The notes below the pieces were generated by a model. The model saw only the letters and a program-made list of their open reading frames with translations. It did not search any database and was not told the DNA's origin. Shown here piece by piece: positions 56,201 to 64,000 of a stretch of 64,000 nucleotides of DNA (its first letter is position 1; each line of letters begins with the position of its first letter). Both the position numbers and the translations under genes were made by a program. This DNA comes from Thraustochytrium sp. TN22 (Eukaryota > Sar > Bigyra > Thraustochytrida > Thraustochytriidae). The stretch lies in NCBI GenBank assembly GCA_013306675.1, contig JABLUY010000044.1, positions 113,228 to 177,227 of the forward strand, in the 5' to 3' direction.

Positions 56201-57017
56201 TCTCCACGAGGTCGGCGCGCGTGCGCTCGAGGTCCAAATAGGTGACGAGCAGGTCAGGGCGGCGCTCTGTGTGGAGAACATGAACATTGGCAACGACAAT
56301 GGGCAGACGTGGGTCGACCTTCGGCACGGGCACCTGAATTTTGATGGGCGAGGGCGGCTCGGCTGGGCGGCTGTCGAGCTCACGCTGGAGATCGTCGAGC
56401 CTGGCCTGGAGGGCCTGCTGCGCCTGCTGTGCAGACTGCTCTTTGTGGACGAGCGTCTTCTCCGAATTGGCGAGGGCGCGCTTGTAGTTGTCGATGCAGG
56501 TGAGTGACCTGGTCTTGAGGTCTTCGACGTAGGCTCCGTACTGTTCGCGCATCTCGCGCAGCATGAGCTCGTGGCAATCCTCCGCCTCAGCGAAGGCGAG
56601 AAGGTTGGTCTCCTTGACGTGGCGCAGCTCCTGCAGGACGGTCTCGACGCGCTCGCGGGCGAAGACCAGCGGGACGTAGAGCGCCTCCTGCGCGTCTACT
56701 TCCTTCGTCTCCAGCGCGCGCTCGTCGATGAGGTCCTCGACCTGCATGGATGCATGGCTGCCCACCAGCCCGCGGGCGCCGAGCGCCGGGACCGGCCCGC
56801 TCGGCGGTGCAAGCTTGGCGACGGCCTCCTCGCGGATGCTCACGGCCTCGCGCTCGAGGTCGTCCGGGTCGATGCGCAGCTCCGGAGCCTTGCCTTGCTC
56901 GGCCAGACCGCCGCTGCTCTCCACATCGCCTTGGTCGGGTCCGTCCACCTTGCCTGCAGGCGCCGGCCCTCCTGGCTGCACGGCGCGAGAGCTGCGCCTC
57001 GCCGGCGCGTTGCCCAT
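53259..57017 (-). CDS. Kinesin-14 (C-terminal motor, minus-end-directed)
   Basis: A 1252-residue kinesin with the motor at the C-terminus, as in the kinesin-14 class that moves toward microtubule minus ends and organises spindles. The tail has MGNAPARRSSRAVQPG at its start, then a long charged region with an Ala/Glu run (EAEAEAEAEAEAEAK) and coiled coils (residues about 500-870, interrupted by a Gly run). The neck and motor begin at KGKIRVFARCRPMAQYE (about residue 877). Motor motifs: P-loop FAYGQTGSGKTFTM (about residue 959), NAGSSRSH, LVDLAGSERQD and SYRNNVLTQLMSDSLGG-like end. The motor ends in NNAD and a short EQLKKL-type tail. I chose the ATG at 57017; the frame extends back to a TTG at 57119 without a Met. 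Confidence 0.9.
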   Translation of the reverse strand: MGNAPARRSSRAVQPGGPAPAGKVDGPDQGDVESSGGLAEQGKAPELRIDPDDLEREAVSIREEAVAKLAPPSGPVPALGARGLVGSHASMQVEDLIDERALETKEVDAQEALYVPLVFARERVETVLQELRHVKETNLLAFAEAEDCHELMLREMREQYGAYVEDLKTRSLTCIDNYKRALANSEKTLVHKEQSAQQAQQALQARLDDLQRELDSRPAEPPSPIKIQVPVPKVDPRLPIVVANVHVLHTERRPDLLVTYLDLERTRADLVETEASTTQVDQEIEQLIERAKQETKPVTVAQVQTETTSVLAEPELKPPPAAEKTEIAPAKVVERVEGTSEVLAREQAATEAELPGQEQPPAVDAENSAQKQVVAAATAPAKEHATEVEVEAEAEAEAEAEAKREGEGVDARSTTPEETKDAQSEPVEASTESTEATPAKKAEKEDEQAESKPRPVQEDRRASESIDESRQAELEEKLQAKIEEQERKIHHLESKLVKLRAQGEDENAEAITKLEPKLRKRQDYVTTLCEQLTVIQGMRTAANKGTTGETKVAHDEAAFEDLLKSPNVDAPEGGLDQLENAVARASEGESATDEGMDDSTKKAKKQKKVAVAGLEETAATAIAVPPQGDEAMPSSEEVEEVEENKPIIQSTKVKRAAADGQGDAELLQRLQEQEETIAKLTSELEEREAPVAETAGGAAKRYLEKLKTAEKKLKDTEKQAKEARNKANRLEQELEKLQKQGGGSGGGGGGGRGGGDDAKLRKELEDLKKKQKKQSEDSDKAHAKEVRALEAQLKASTEEAAEKAAALETASAAVKELQAKAAAAEKLEQENEALRKVAEETEELRRSVGALQEERAELETLYNKEQKLRKEYWNMMEDMKGKIRVFARCRPMAQYELERNCTQVVSFPDEFTLDVMSNKGPKNFVYDHCFGPDSTQDEIFEDTRNLIQSSLDGYNVCVFAYGQTGSGKTFTMVGSESHPGLVRRSVSEVFAYREKTKATNDLVVKLYVLELYLDNLVDLMYTVLKKADASLVPEKPPRLDIKKDKKGTVFVKGAQVVTVESAQELMDFFDRANASRKVASTKMNAGSSRSHLVFSLLLENTNRASKKTSVGKLSLVDLAGSERQDKTGATEDRLKEAMSINKSLSALGDVISALSSGESFIPYRNNVLTQLMSDSLGGNAKTLMFVNISPANYNAEETVSSLTYASRVKLIKNNADKSQQDEQVTVLKKLVREMAQNGTAPDPEILKQLDLD

Positions 57018-57577
57018 GGCGAAGCCGGCGCTGTACTGCGCTGCTGCCGCGCGGGCGCTCCCAGCCTGGGCCCAGGGCCGCGCACATGTCCGAGTCAGCG
57101 AAGGACAAAACGCTGGCAAGACAGTCAGTCAGTCCCGTGCCGTTTCTCCTCCTGGCGGGTCGCCACGCGCGGTGCCCTCACACTGCAGCCAGCGATTCTT
57201 GAAAAAGTTACAAGCAGTCCGAGTCGCTGGCAGTCAGGCTGCCAGTCTGCGTCCGGGCACTGGCGGTGCACACTGCACGTAACGGTCAGTTGTCTGCACT
57301 TACTCTCGCGCACTCTCACTAACTCATGGCACTGGCTGGCGGCAGCTGTGAGGGCGCGGCAGGGGTGATGACCGCGCTCGATAAAGTGCCAGCCCCAGCC
57401 AGGAGGTGCGGGCATTGTCTTCTGTGGGCGAGATGTAAAACCGTGCCTTGCTCGTTGACTGATTCTACTAGCTAAGTTCGAACAACGGCGTGCCTCTGGG
57501 GGCCTGGGGCGAGGCCGGCACTAACCTTGGCAGCTTGCATGTGCCGCGCGGCATGTAAGACGACTGCTGTTGGCGCA
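57018..57577. other. Spacer upstream of kinesin-14
   Basis: 560 bp between the kinesin start and the stop of the next same-strand gene. It contains several CACTGGC/GTCAGTC-like short repeats (about 57120-57300) and no convincing gene. Confidence 0.5.
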
Positions 57578-58395
57578 TTAAGGATGTTGGCAGCGCTGCC
57601 CGCCTCCGTGGGCTCTGCAGAAGGGCCGACCACCGTCCGAAGCGCTCTTGTCGCAGTCTGGATGCTGGCAGCGCCGCCCGCCTCCATGGGATGCGCAGAA
57701 GGGGCGACCACCTTTTTTAGCGCCCTTGTCGCAGTCTGGATGCTGGCAGCGCCGCCCGCCTCCATGGGCTATGCAGAAGGGGCGACCACCGCCTGAAGCG
57801 GCCTTGTCGCAGTCCAGATGCTGGCAGCGCCGCCCGCCTCCATGGGCTGTGCAGAAGGGGTGACCACCGTGCAGAGCGCCCTTGTCGCAGTCCGGATGCT
57901 GGCAGCGCCGCCCGCCTCCATGGGCTATGCAGAAGGGGCGATCACTGCTTGAAGCGGCCTTGTCGCAGTCTGGATGCTGGCAGCGCCGCCCGCCTCCATG
58001 AGCTATGCAGAAGGGGCGACCACTGCTTGAAGCGGCCTTGTCGCAGTCTGGATGCTGGCAGCGCCGCCCACCTCCATGGGCGTTGCAGAAGGGGCGACCA
58101 CCGGGTAGAGCGCCCTTGTCGCAGTCCGGATGCTGGCAGCGCCGCCCGCCTCCATGGGCTGCGCAGAAGGGGCGACCACCTTTTTTAGCGCCCTTCTCGC
58201 AGTCTGGATGCTGGCAGCGCCGCCCACCTCCATGGGCTGCGCAGAAGGGCCGACCACCGCCTTGAGCGCCCTTGTCGCAGTCTGGATGCTGGCAGCGCCG
58301 CCCGCCTCCATGAGCCATACAGAAGGGCAGCCCTTGGCCACGAGAATACCGCTGGCAGCCGAGCTGCTGGCAAAGCGCCCCGCCGCGGCCCTGCG
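57578..58395 (-). repeat. 78-bp coding tandem repeat (zinc-finger units)
   Basis: Each 78-bp unit encodes one finger and shares the DNA block GATGCTGGCAGCGCCGCCC (plus strand). Copies differ mostly in the variable residues between the second and third cysteine, so the DNA is conserved more strictly than the finger loops. Confidence 0.92.
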
Positions 58396-59008
58396 CACGG
58401 CTTTTTTCAACCGGGCGCCACAGAGACGCGTCTTGCTCGATGTCCACGAAGTGATCGGGTAGCTCGAGCTTCACCGCAGCTAGCTTGTCGTTCCTGAGGC
58501 GTGGCCGCTTGCGCACTTGCTCAGTCACGTCCAAATCGTCGTCGGACGTGCCGTCAAGAACGATCACCTCGTTCGTGTCTCGCGTCTCGCACACAGGGCC
58601 CGGGACATCTCGTTCGGCGCCGGTGCGTGAGTCCATAGATTCCGACAGCACGACCGTCTCGCCCTCCTCCGCGCCGCCGCGCCGCCGCTTTGCGCCGTGG
58701 CGCAGCCACGCCAGCAGGCCGCGCGGCGCCATGAGATCGTCGCACAGACTCGCCTCGCTGCGCGCCGAAGGAGACCGCGCGACCGGCTGCGCTGCGTCTC
58801 TGTGTGATGCTACTCTTGGCTTGCTGCCGCCTCGCGCCCGCGATGGGATGCGCTGCCTCGCCACCGCCTCGACTTGCCGCAGGGCGTCACAGTGGTTTGG
58901 TTGGAGATCTCCTTCGCTCACTACGCAACTGCCAGTGGCGGGGCCGGTTTTTCCCATGCCTGCTTGCGAAATTTTCCCTCGCGTGTCACCGAGGTCCTCG
59001 CAGAGCAT
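57578..59008 (-). CDS. Tandem WRKY19-type CCCH zinc-finger array protein
   Basis: A 476-residue protein. Residues 1-200 are basic/acidic and disordered, with possible nuclear signals (RKRPRLRNDK, GAKRRRGG). The C-terminal half is ten zinc-finger units of 26 residues, C-x4-C-x11-C-x2-H, exemplified by HGGGRRCQHPDCDKGAL and GGRPFCNA, plus an eleventh cut off by the stop codon after HGGGQRCQHP. HGGGRRC-type fingers occur in plant WRKY19-like proteins and are expanded in some stramenopiles; binding partner unknown. The DNA is a 78-bp tandem repeat with few differences, so the array has been amplified or homogenised. The ATG at 59008 is the first in frame; a later Met near residue 90 is also possible. 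Confidence 0.75.
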   Translation of the reverse strand: MLCEDLGDTRGKISQAGMGKTGPATGSCVVSEGDLQPNHCDALRQVEAVARQRIPSRARGGSKPRVASHRDAAQPVARSPSARSEASLCDDLMAPRGLLAWLRHGAKRRRGGAEEGETVVLSESMDSRTGAERDVPGPVCETRDTNEVIVLDGTSDDDLDVTEQVRKRPRLRNDKLAAVKLELPDHFVDIEQDASLWRPVEKSRAQGRGGALCQQLGCQRYSRGQGLPFCMAHGGGRRCQHPDCDKGAQGGGRPFCAAHGGGRRCQHPDCEKGAKKGGRPFCAAHGGGRRCQHPDCDKGALPGGRPFCNAHGGGRRCQHPDCDKAASSSGRPFCIAHGGGRRCQHPDCDKAASSSDRPFCIAHGGGRRCQHPDCDKGALHGGHPFCTAHGGGRRCQHLDCDKAASGGGRPFCIAHGGGRRCQHPDCDKGAKKGGRPFCASHGGGRRCQHPDCDKSASDGGRPFCRAHGGGQRCQHP

Positions 59009-59678
59009 TGACAGTGCGAGCCTCTTTGCCAGTGGAAGAGATGGCGAACGGTGTCGGTTGATTCTGTTTACTGGTTTCTTTACGACATCAAAGCCAACAG
59101 CGACGTCTGCAACAAAACAAGAAGAAGGGGAAGAAGCTCGAAGGGGTGTGCCAGAGGTAACCGGCGGTCTTGGCCCCGCGCGTCCTCCTCTCTTTCATTT
59201 TCGGAGTTTTGCCTCTTCTCTCTCTCTCTCTCGCTCGCTCGCTCGCTCGCTCGCTTTCTCGCTCGCTCGCTTTCTCGCTCGCTCGCTTTCTCGCTCGCTC
59301 GCTTGTTTCCAGGAGGAAACACGTGCGCAACCTTGAAGGCGAGGCAGCTCTTATTACAGTTCTGCCTCGGGGCCGCTTTCAGCACCTTGCACATGCACGA
59401 AGCGACGAGTCGAGGGCAATGCACGCCGAAGAGCCCAAGGGTTGTTTGTGTATGGAGGCTCCCAAACAGAGAGACGAGAGACAGAGAGACAGAGACACGA
59501 GAGACAGAGTCACGAGAGACAGAGAGACCGACCGTCCGACCGTCTTTTGCCGTCAGACTGACTGACGGACAGACTGACTGCTTTGCCTTGCCTTTGCTTT
59601 GCCTTTGCTTTGCCTTTGCTTTGCCTTGCCTTGCCTTGCCTTGCCTGTCTCGGTCCCAATCTCATTCACTCTCTAGAG
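59009..59678. other. Spacer with microsatellites
   Basis: 670 bp. It contains a CT/GCTC microsatellite (about 59218-59308), AGAGACAGAGAGACAG repeats (about 59470-59525), CCGACCGTCC and GACTGACGGACAG repeats (about 59528-59580) and a CTTTGC/CCTTG run (about 59583-59645). No gene seen. Confidence 0.7.
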
Positions 59679-61007
59679 CTAGAGGGAAGGGACAGCAGAC
59701 TCGCCCTTGGCACAGACGTTCTCCGGTACCTCGACGCGCGCGCGCTTGACAATATCGTCACGCTCGCGCTGGTAATGGCCGTCGCAGGTGCCCCACTTGA
59801 CCGGGTTCCATAGGTCGCTGACGACGGAGCAGAGCTTCTGAGAGATTTCGTTGGGCTCGTCGGTAGCCGGGTCCCGGAAGATCTCACCCGGGGGCGCCTC
59901 CTTGTGCGAGCGGTGGGCCTTCTCCTGGATCTGGCCCTCGTGCAGAGCGCAGATGAGGCCTTCGTAGGGCTCGGGCCAGTTGGGGTCATCCTCGTTCATG
60001 ACCTTGAGAAAGGCGAGCAGATAGGCAGTGGTGCGCGTGAAGTCGCGCTCCATGTCCTCGTAGAAGACAGTGGCAATGGGCATGCGGTGGCTCTCCTGGA
60101 GATGCACGCGAACCGACGGGTCAGTGCGGGACTTGAGCTCGGCCTTGGACTCCTTCTCCCACACGTCGAACATGTTCTTGATGCGGCCGATTTTGTGGGA
60201 CGAGAAGCGCGTGCACTTGCGCACGAGCTCGTCGCGCTGGAGCGAGCCGGTGTGGCCGCCGCCATGGCGGTTGCATTCGGCGAGGAAGGCGTCAAAAGGG
60301 GAACGCACGATGTGGATGTTGGCGTCGCAAAAGCCCCAGATCGGGTGGCGGTAATGGAAGCCATGGTGCGACTTGACCACGGCGGTACGCGGGTCCTGCG
60401 GCGGGAGTGGCTCGCCCAGGAAGCCGGTGCGGCGCAGGTTGCCGTCGCTGTAGACCGAGCCGGTGTACAGGCGAGTGCCGGCGCGAATGACGCTGCGGAT
60501 CCACGTGTTGCCGGACCCAGGGATGGATGTGAGGCCGACCTTGATGCCCTTGTTGGTGGCCGGATCACGAAAGTGGTAGTCCTCCTTGCAAATAGCTGGC
60601 AGGCATGAGGGCATGCCGCGCTCGATCTTCTCGATGGTCTCCTTGGCGAGCTTCTCGGTCTTCTCGTTGATCTCGCGCACCTGCTCCCAGGTGTACTGGG
60701 ACTTGCCCTGCGCATAGTCGCCAAGCTCGCCCTCAGCCTTCTCTGGGTAGCTGGGCAGCTCGCCGACCCCCATGGAGTCGTCGTTGAAGTCGAAGGAGTC
60801 CGTCGGGTTCACGTCGATCTCCACGCCGGAGCCTTCAGCAGCCTCGCCCACGTGGCTCCTGCCGAGAAGCATGCTCACGGTCGAGTCGCTCCCGGTGGCC
60901 TGGTTGAGCGCCAGCACGAGCAGCAGCAAGCCGCACACGCTGAGCGCGACCTTGACGGGCATGGGCAAGCCCTCCCGCGGGCCCGCAGCGCCGCCACGCG
61001 GCGCCAT
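59679..61007 (-). CDS. WSCD-type sulfotransferase (Golgi, type II membrane)
   Basis: A 442-residue predicted carbohydrate sulfotransferase. Residues about 15-38 form one hydrophobic signal anchor (KVALSVCGLLLLVLALNQA), placing the enzyme in the Golgi lumen. The PAPS 5'-phosphosulfate loop is GLTSIPGSGNTWIRSVIRA (about residue 160), with the 3'-phosphate site INIHIVRSPFDAFLAEC-like HIVRSPFDAF downstream. The region TRLYTGSVYSDGNLRRTGFL matches the WSCD1/2 group. A luminal stem rich in Glu precedes the catalytic domain; the WSC domain of animal WSCD proteins is absent here. The ATG at 61007 is the first in frame (the frame extends to a TTG at 61028). The natural acceptor is unknown. Confidence 0.82.
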   Translation of the reverse strand: MAPRGGAAGPREGLPMPVKVALSVCGLLLLVLALNQATGSDSTVSMLLGRSHVGEAAEGSGVEIDVNPTDSFDFNDDSMGVGELPSYPEKAEGELGDYAQGKSQYTWEQVREINEKTEKLAKETIEKIERGMPSCLPAICKEDYHFRDPATNKGIKVGLTSIPGSGNTWIRSVIRAGTRLYTGSVYSDGNLRRTGFLGEPLPPQDPRTAVVKSHHGFHYRHPIWGFCDANIHIVRSPFDAFLAECNRHGGGHTGSLQRDELVRKCTRFSSHKIGRIKNMFDVWEKESKAELKSRTDPSVRVHLQESHRMPIATVFYEDMERDFTRTTAYLLAFLKVMNEDDPNWPEPYEGLICALHEGQIQEKAHRSHKEAPPGEIFRDPATDEPNEISQKLCSVVSDLWNPVKWGTCDGHYQRERDDIVKRARVEVPENVCAKGESAVPSL

Positions 61008-62081
61008 CCTAGCCCTTGACTTCGTCAAGTCAAGTCAAGTCGAGTCGGGTCGAGTCGAGTTGAGTTGAGTTGAGAGGTCGCAGCCACGGCGGCGGCGGCG
61101 GTGGCCGCGGCGAACAGTAACAGTCAGAAGAAGAGACGAGCGCGAACGGAGAGGACGAGCGGCTTCGACACGCGGACAGCCAGCGGCTCCTCGCCTCGCC
61201 TCGCCTCACCTCGCCTCGCCTCGCCTCGCGCTGCGCCCTGCTGCCCTGCCCAGCGACGCTGCAACGCCACGGCCGCTCGCGCCCGGCTGGCCCAGCCTCT
61301 TGAGCTTTGCGAGGCGCGACGCGCGGCCACGAGGAGTCGGAGTCCGGCCGCGCCGCGTGCAACCAAGCTCATCGACTCTTCTTCCCCGCGTTCCCGAGGC
61401 CTCGTCAACCGCCGCTGTTCACTCACTCACATCACTCACTCGCGGACTGACTGAGACACAATCAATCCCGGCGCGTGAGAGACTTTGGCACAAGCCTGGC
61501 CCGGGCCAGCCAGCTGAGCCAGGGCCGTCAGGCGAGGAGAGAAGTCACCAGCGTCCAAAGGGACTGACAGGGCAGAGAAAGAGAGAGAGAGAGAGAGAGA
61601 CATGGGCACGACAAGGTGACCCTGGGAGAGACCAAGTGGGACGCGACGCCGAGCATCATTCAAGTTGTAAACACGACATGGGAGCGGTTACGCGCGCGCT
61701 CTTGGCCTGCAATCAAGCACACAAGGCAATGCTAGTGAGTCCCTGGTCGCTACTCTAGCTTAGCCCTAGAGAAAAGCCTCAACCCGTCCAACTGGGTGCA
61801 TGATCAAGACGAATCTCTTGCAGGAGACTTCATCATCAAAAAGACGAATCTCTTGCACGAGACATCACCATCAAAGCAACCAAGTCTGTTTCTACATGCG
61901 GTAAGCACCTTCACCAATCATGCCTTCCTTACATTTGATCCATGCGACCGGCACGCACGCCTACTGGCTCGAACGTCAACGTTCACACCTGACAACAAGA
62001 CAAACGGCAAGAAAAGAATCGGATGAGGGCGTGGGCTCAATTGGTTATGAAAACCTAAGAAGGATGTGCTAGGCGGGCAAC
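61008..62081. other. Spacer between the sulfotransferase and EF-1alpha
   Basis: 1.07 kb between same-strand genes. It holds a TCAAG/TCGAG pentamer run (61023-61074) in the sulfotransferase leader, CCTCGCCTCGCCTCA repeats (about 61190-61232), a GA run (about 61575-61600) and a 17-bp direct repeat AGACGAATCTCTTGCA pair (about 61807 and 61842). The 3' part is AT-richer. No gene seen. Confidence 0.6.
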
Positions 62082-63386
62082 TTACTTGTCGCCCTTCTCG
62101 ACCTCCTTGATGACACCGACGGCGACGGTCACACGCATGTCGCGCACGGCGAAGCGGCCGAGCGGCGGGTACTCGGTGAAGGACTCGACGCACATCTTCT
62201 TGGTGGGGATCATCTTGACCATGGCGGAGTCACCGGACTTGATGAACTTGGGGGCCTCCTCAAGGATCTTGCCCGAGCGGCGGTCCATCTTGTTCTGGAT
62301 CTCGGCGAACTTGCAGGCAATGTGCGCGGTGTGGCAGTCAAGCACGGGCGCGTAGCCGGCGCGGATCTCACCGGGGTGGCCCATGACGATAACCTGGGCA
62401 AGGAAGGAGTTGGCGCCACGGGGCGGGTCCTCCTTGACGTTACCGCAGACGTTGCCGCGCTTGATGTCCTTGACCGAAACGTTCTTGACGTTGAAGCCGA
62501 CGTTGTCACCGGGGGTGGCCTCCGGGATGGACTCGTGGTGCATCTCGACGGACTTGACCTCAGTCTGCACGCCGGTGGGCGCGAAGTAGGCGGTGATGCC
62601 CGGCTTGATGACACCAGTCTCGACGCGGCCGACGGGCACCGTGCCGATGCCGCCGATCTTGTAGACGTCCTGGAGGGGGAGGCGGAGGGGCTTGTCGATC
62701 GGGCGCTTGGGCGGCTTGATGCTGTCGAGCGCCTCCAGCAGGTACGGGCCCTTGTACCACGGCATGTTGTCGGACTTGTCGATCATGTTGTCGCCAGCCC
62801 AGCCGGAGATGGGCACGAACTGGATCTTCTTGGGCTTGAAGCCGACCTTGGCGAGGTAGCTCGACACCTCAGTGACGATCTCGTTGAAGCGAGCCTCGCT
62901 GTACATGGTGGTCTTGTCGTCCATCTTGTTGATGGCGACGATGATCTGCTGGATGCCCAGGGTGAAGGCGAGCAGAGCGTGCTCGCGGGTCTGGCCGTCC
63001 TTGGCAATGCCGGCCTCGAAGCCACCCTGCGAGGAGTCAATCACGAGGACGGCGACGTCGGCCTGCGAGGTGCCGGTAATCATGTTCTTGATGAAGTCGC
63101 GATGGCCCGGGGCATCGATGACGGTGAAGTCGAACTTGGGGGACTCGAACTTCCACAGGGCGATATCGATGGTGATACCGCGCTCGCGCTCGGCCTTGAG
63201 CTTGTCAAGCACCCAGGCGTACTTGAAGGAGCCCTTGCCGAGCTCGGCGGCCTCCTTCTCGAACTTCTCGATGGTACGCTTGTCAATGCCACCGCACTTG
63301 TAGATCAGGTGGCCGGTGGTGGTGGACTTGCCGGCATCGACATGGCCGATAACCACCAGGTTCACGTGCTCCTTGGCCTTGCCCAT
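62082..63386 (-). CDS. EF1A: Translation elongation factor 1-alpha
   Basis: Delivers aminoacyl-tRNA to the ribosome as a GTPase. 434 residues from the ATG at 63386 ([20 protein letters not shown]). All G motifs are present: GHVDAGKST (G1), RGITID (switch I region), DAPGHRDFI (G3), NKMDD (G4) and the [10 protein letters not shown] segment (G5 region). Domains 2 and 3 follow intact ([33 protein letters not shown]). The protein ends [12 protein letters not shown], without the Lys-rich tail typical of animal and fungal forms, so it is 15-25 residues shorter. Very even codon use, as expected of a highly expressed gene. Presence of canonical EF-1alpha rather than EFL is a useful marker for placing the organism. 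Confidence 0.97.
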   Translation of the reverse strand: MGKAKEHVNLVVIGHVDAGKSTTTGHLIYKCGGIDKRTIEKFEKEAAELGKGSFKYAWVLDKLKAERERGITIDIALWKFESPKFDFTVIDAPGHRDFIKNMITGTSQADVAVLVIDSSQGGFEAGIAKDGQTREHALLAFTLGIQQIIVAINKMDDKTTMYSEARFNEIVTEVSSYLAKVGFKPKKIQFVPISGWAGDNMIDKSDNMPWYKGPYLLEALDSIKPPKRPIDKPLRLPLQDVYKIGGIGTVPVGRVETGVIKPGITAYFAPTGVQTEVKSVEMHHESIPEATPGDNVGFNVKNVSVKDIKRGNVCGNVKEDPPRGANSFLAQVIVMGHPGEIRAGYAPVLDCHTAHIACKFAEIQNKMDRRSGKILEEAPKFIKSGDSAMVKMIPTKKMCVESFTEYPPLGRFAVRDMRVTVAVGVIKEVEKGDK

Positions 63387-64000
63387 CTTGCTGCTAGGCG
63401 AATTCGCTGCCTAAGACTACCTGAGTTCGCGTCGCTCGTCAGCTTCCTGTTTCTAGTTTGCTCGCTTGCTTGCCTCCCTGCCCGCCCGCCCGCCCGCCTG
63501 CCCCTCCGCTCTCCCTCACCTGCGCCGCGCGCAGGCTCGCGTCCCGCCTCCCGCGCCGCGTCCACCCATCCACCCGTCGCCAGCCTGTCCCTAAGCCTCG
63601 CTACGCGAAACCCTAGCCCTCTTGGATTCAAATCCACCCGCCAGCCAGTCCCTCGCTAAGCAGGCTCCGGCGCGAAGCTTCGAAAATCTTCGCGAGCCCC
63701 GCCTCGCCTCCTCGCCGCGCCGCTCGCGCCTCATCGCGCCCGCCGCCGCGCCGCGCCCGCCGCGCCGCGCGGGCCCGCCGCCCGCCCGGCCGCCCGCGCC
63801 GCGCCCGCCTCCCGCCGCCTGCCGCCCTCCCGCGCGCGCCCGCGCGCCGCCGCCGCCACCTACTGCTGCGCTGTTGCTGTTGCCGGTCTGCCGCGCCGCC
63901 GCTCGATCCCGTGGCTGCTGCGGCCACCCATCCCTCGGGGGGCACTCTGCGCGGCGGCGCCGCGCGACGCGGCCGCGCGCGCGCGGGGGCCTGCTCGCGC
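63387..64000. promoter_or_regulatory. EF-1alpha leader and promoter region
   Basis: 614 bp upstream of EF-1alpha, on the far side of which the window ends. It is C-rich on the plus strand (CCCGCCCGCCCGCC at about 63481) and becomes nearly pure GC beyond 63700. A strong promoter is expected from the gene's identity, but no specific element is recognisable. Confidence 0.4.

Noticed and set aside
63600-63665. tRNA-like T-arm (GGATTTGAATCC on the minus strand)
   Set aside because: No matching acceptor or anticodon stems could be drawn around it.

Overview
The window is nuclear DNA of a compact, GC-rich eukaryotic microbe. Evidence for a eukaryote: long intact protein genes on both strands, each with its own start, and eukaryote-only families (EF-1alpha, HIRA, UTP10/HEATR1, kinesin-14, a CLK kinase, PPP4R2, a GRIP golgin, a mitochondrial carrier). 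B9D2, a ciliary transition-zone protein, implies a flagellated stage. Most genes appear intronless; the clear exception is HIRA, with two short introns, and its divergent neighbour WDR27 probably has one. A WRKY19-type zinc-finger array, the short introns and the EF-1alpha sequence fit a stramenopile (for example a thraustochytrid or another heterotrophic flagellate), but this placement is an inference and is not proven by the sequence.

Layout. 0-5 kb: a MAP-kinase-kinase-like kinase cut by the window edge, then a helical-repeat protein fused to a METTL21-type methyltransferase. 4.9-7.8 kb: B9D2 (-) and a GRIP golgin (+) diverge from a spacer holding a striking double palindrome. 7.8-14.6 kb: WDR27-like (-) and HIRA (+) diverge from a CGG-rich spacer. 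14.7-25.2 kb: a small unknown protein, an acidic protein starting with an IGPWQEY motif, a possible DNA-repair protein, a GTT1-like glutathione S-transferase and a large unknown coiled-coil protein. 25.2-30 kb: repeat-rich DNA around a TIR-like/TPR gene that is interrupted by a 7-N assembly gap and probably represents two tandem paralogs, then a 36-bp minisatellite. 30-39 kb: PPP4R2, a methyltransferase-TPR protein, an EF-hand/C2-like protein, an internally duplicated membrane protein and a sterol-desaturase-family hydroxylase. 40.5-49 kb: the 2-oxoglutarate/malate carrier and the 6.8-kb UTP10 gene. 49.4-50.2 kb: a degraded coding-like stretch and a long GTC-rich repeat. 50.3-64 kb: a CLK/LAMMER kinase, a kinesin-14, a zinc-finger array, a WSCD-type sulfotransferase and EF-1alpha.

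The genes do not form one pathway. Loose themes are signalling and splicing control (MEK-like, CLK, PPP4R2), chromatin and ribosome assembly (HIRA, UTP10), and cytoskeleton, cilium and trafficking (B9D2, kinesin-14, golgin). Facing genes lie very close (15 nt between the golgin and WDR27 stop codons), while divergent spacers are longer and hold most of the low-complexity DNA. The most unusual pieces are the TIR-like/TPR locus, the repeat-methyltransferase fusion, the double palindrome and the zinc-finger array. Start codons were chosen as the first credible in-frame ATG and are uncertain wherever the open frame extends further upstream.
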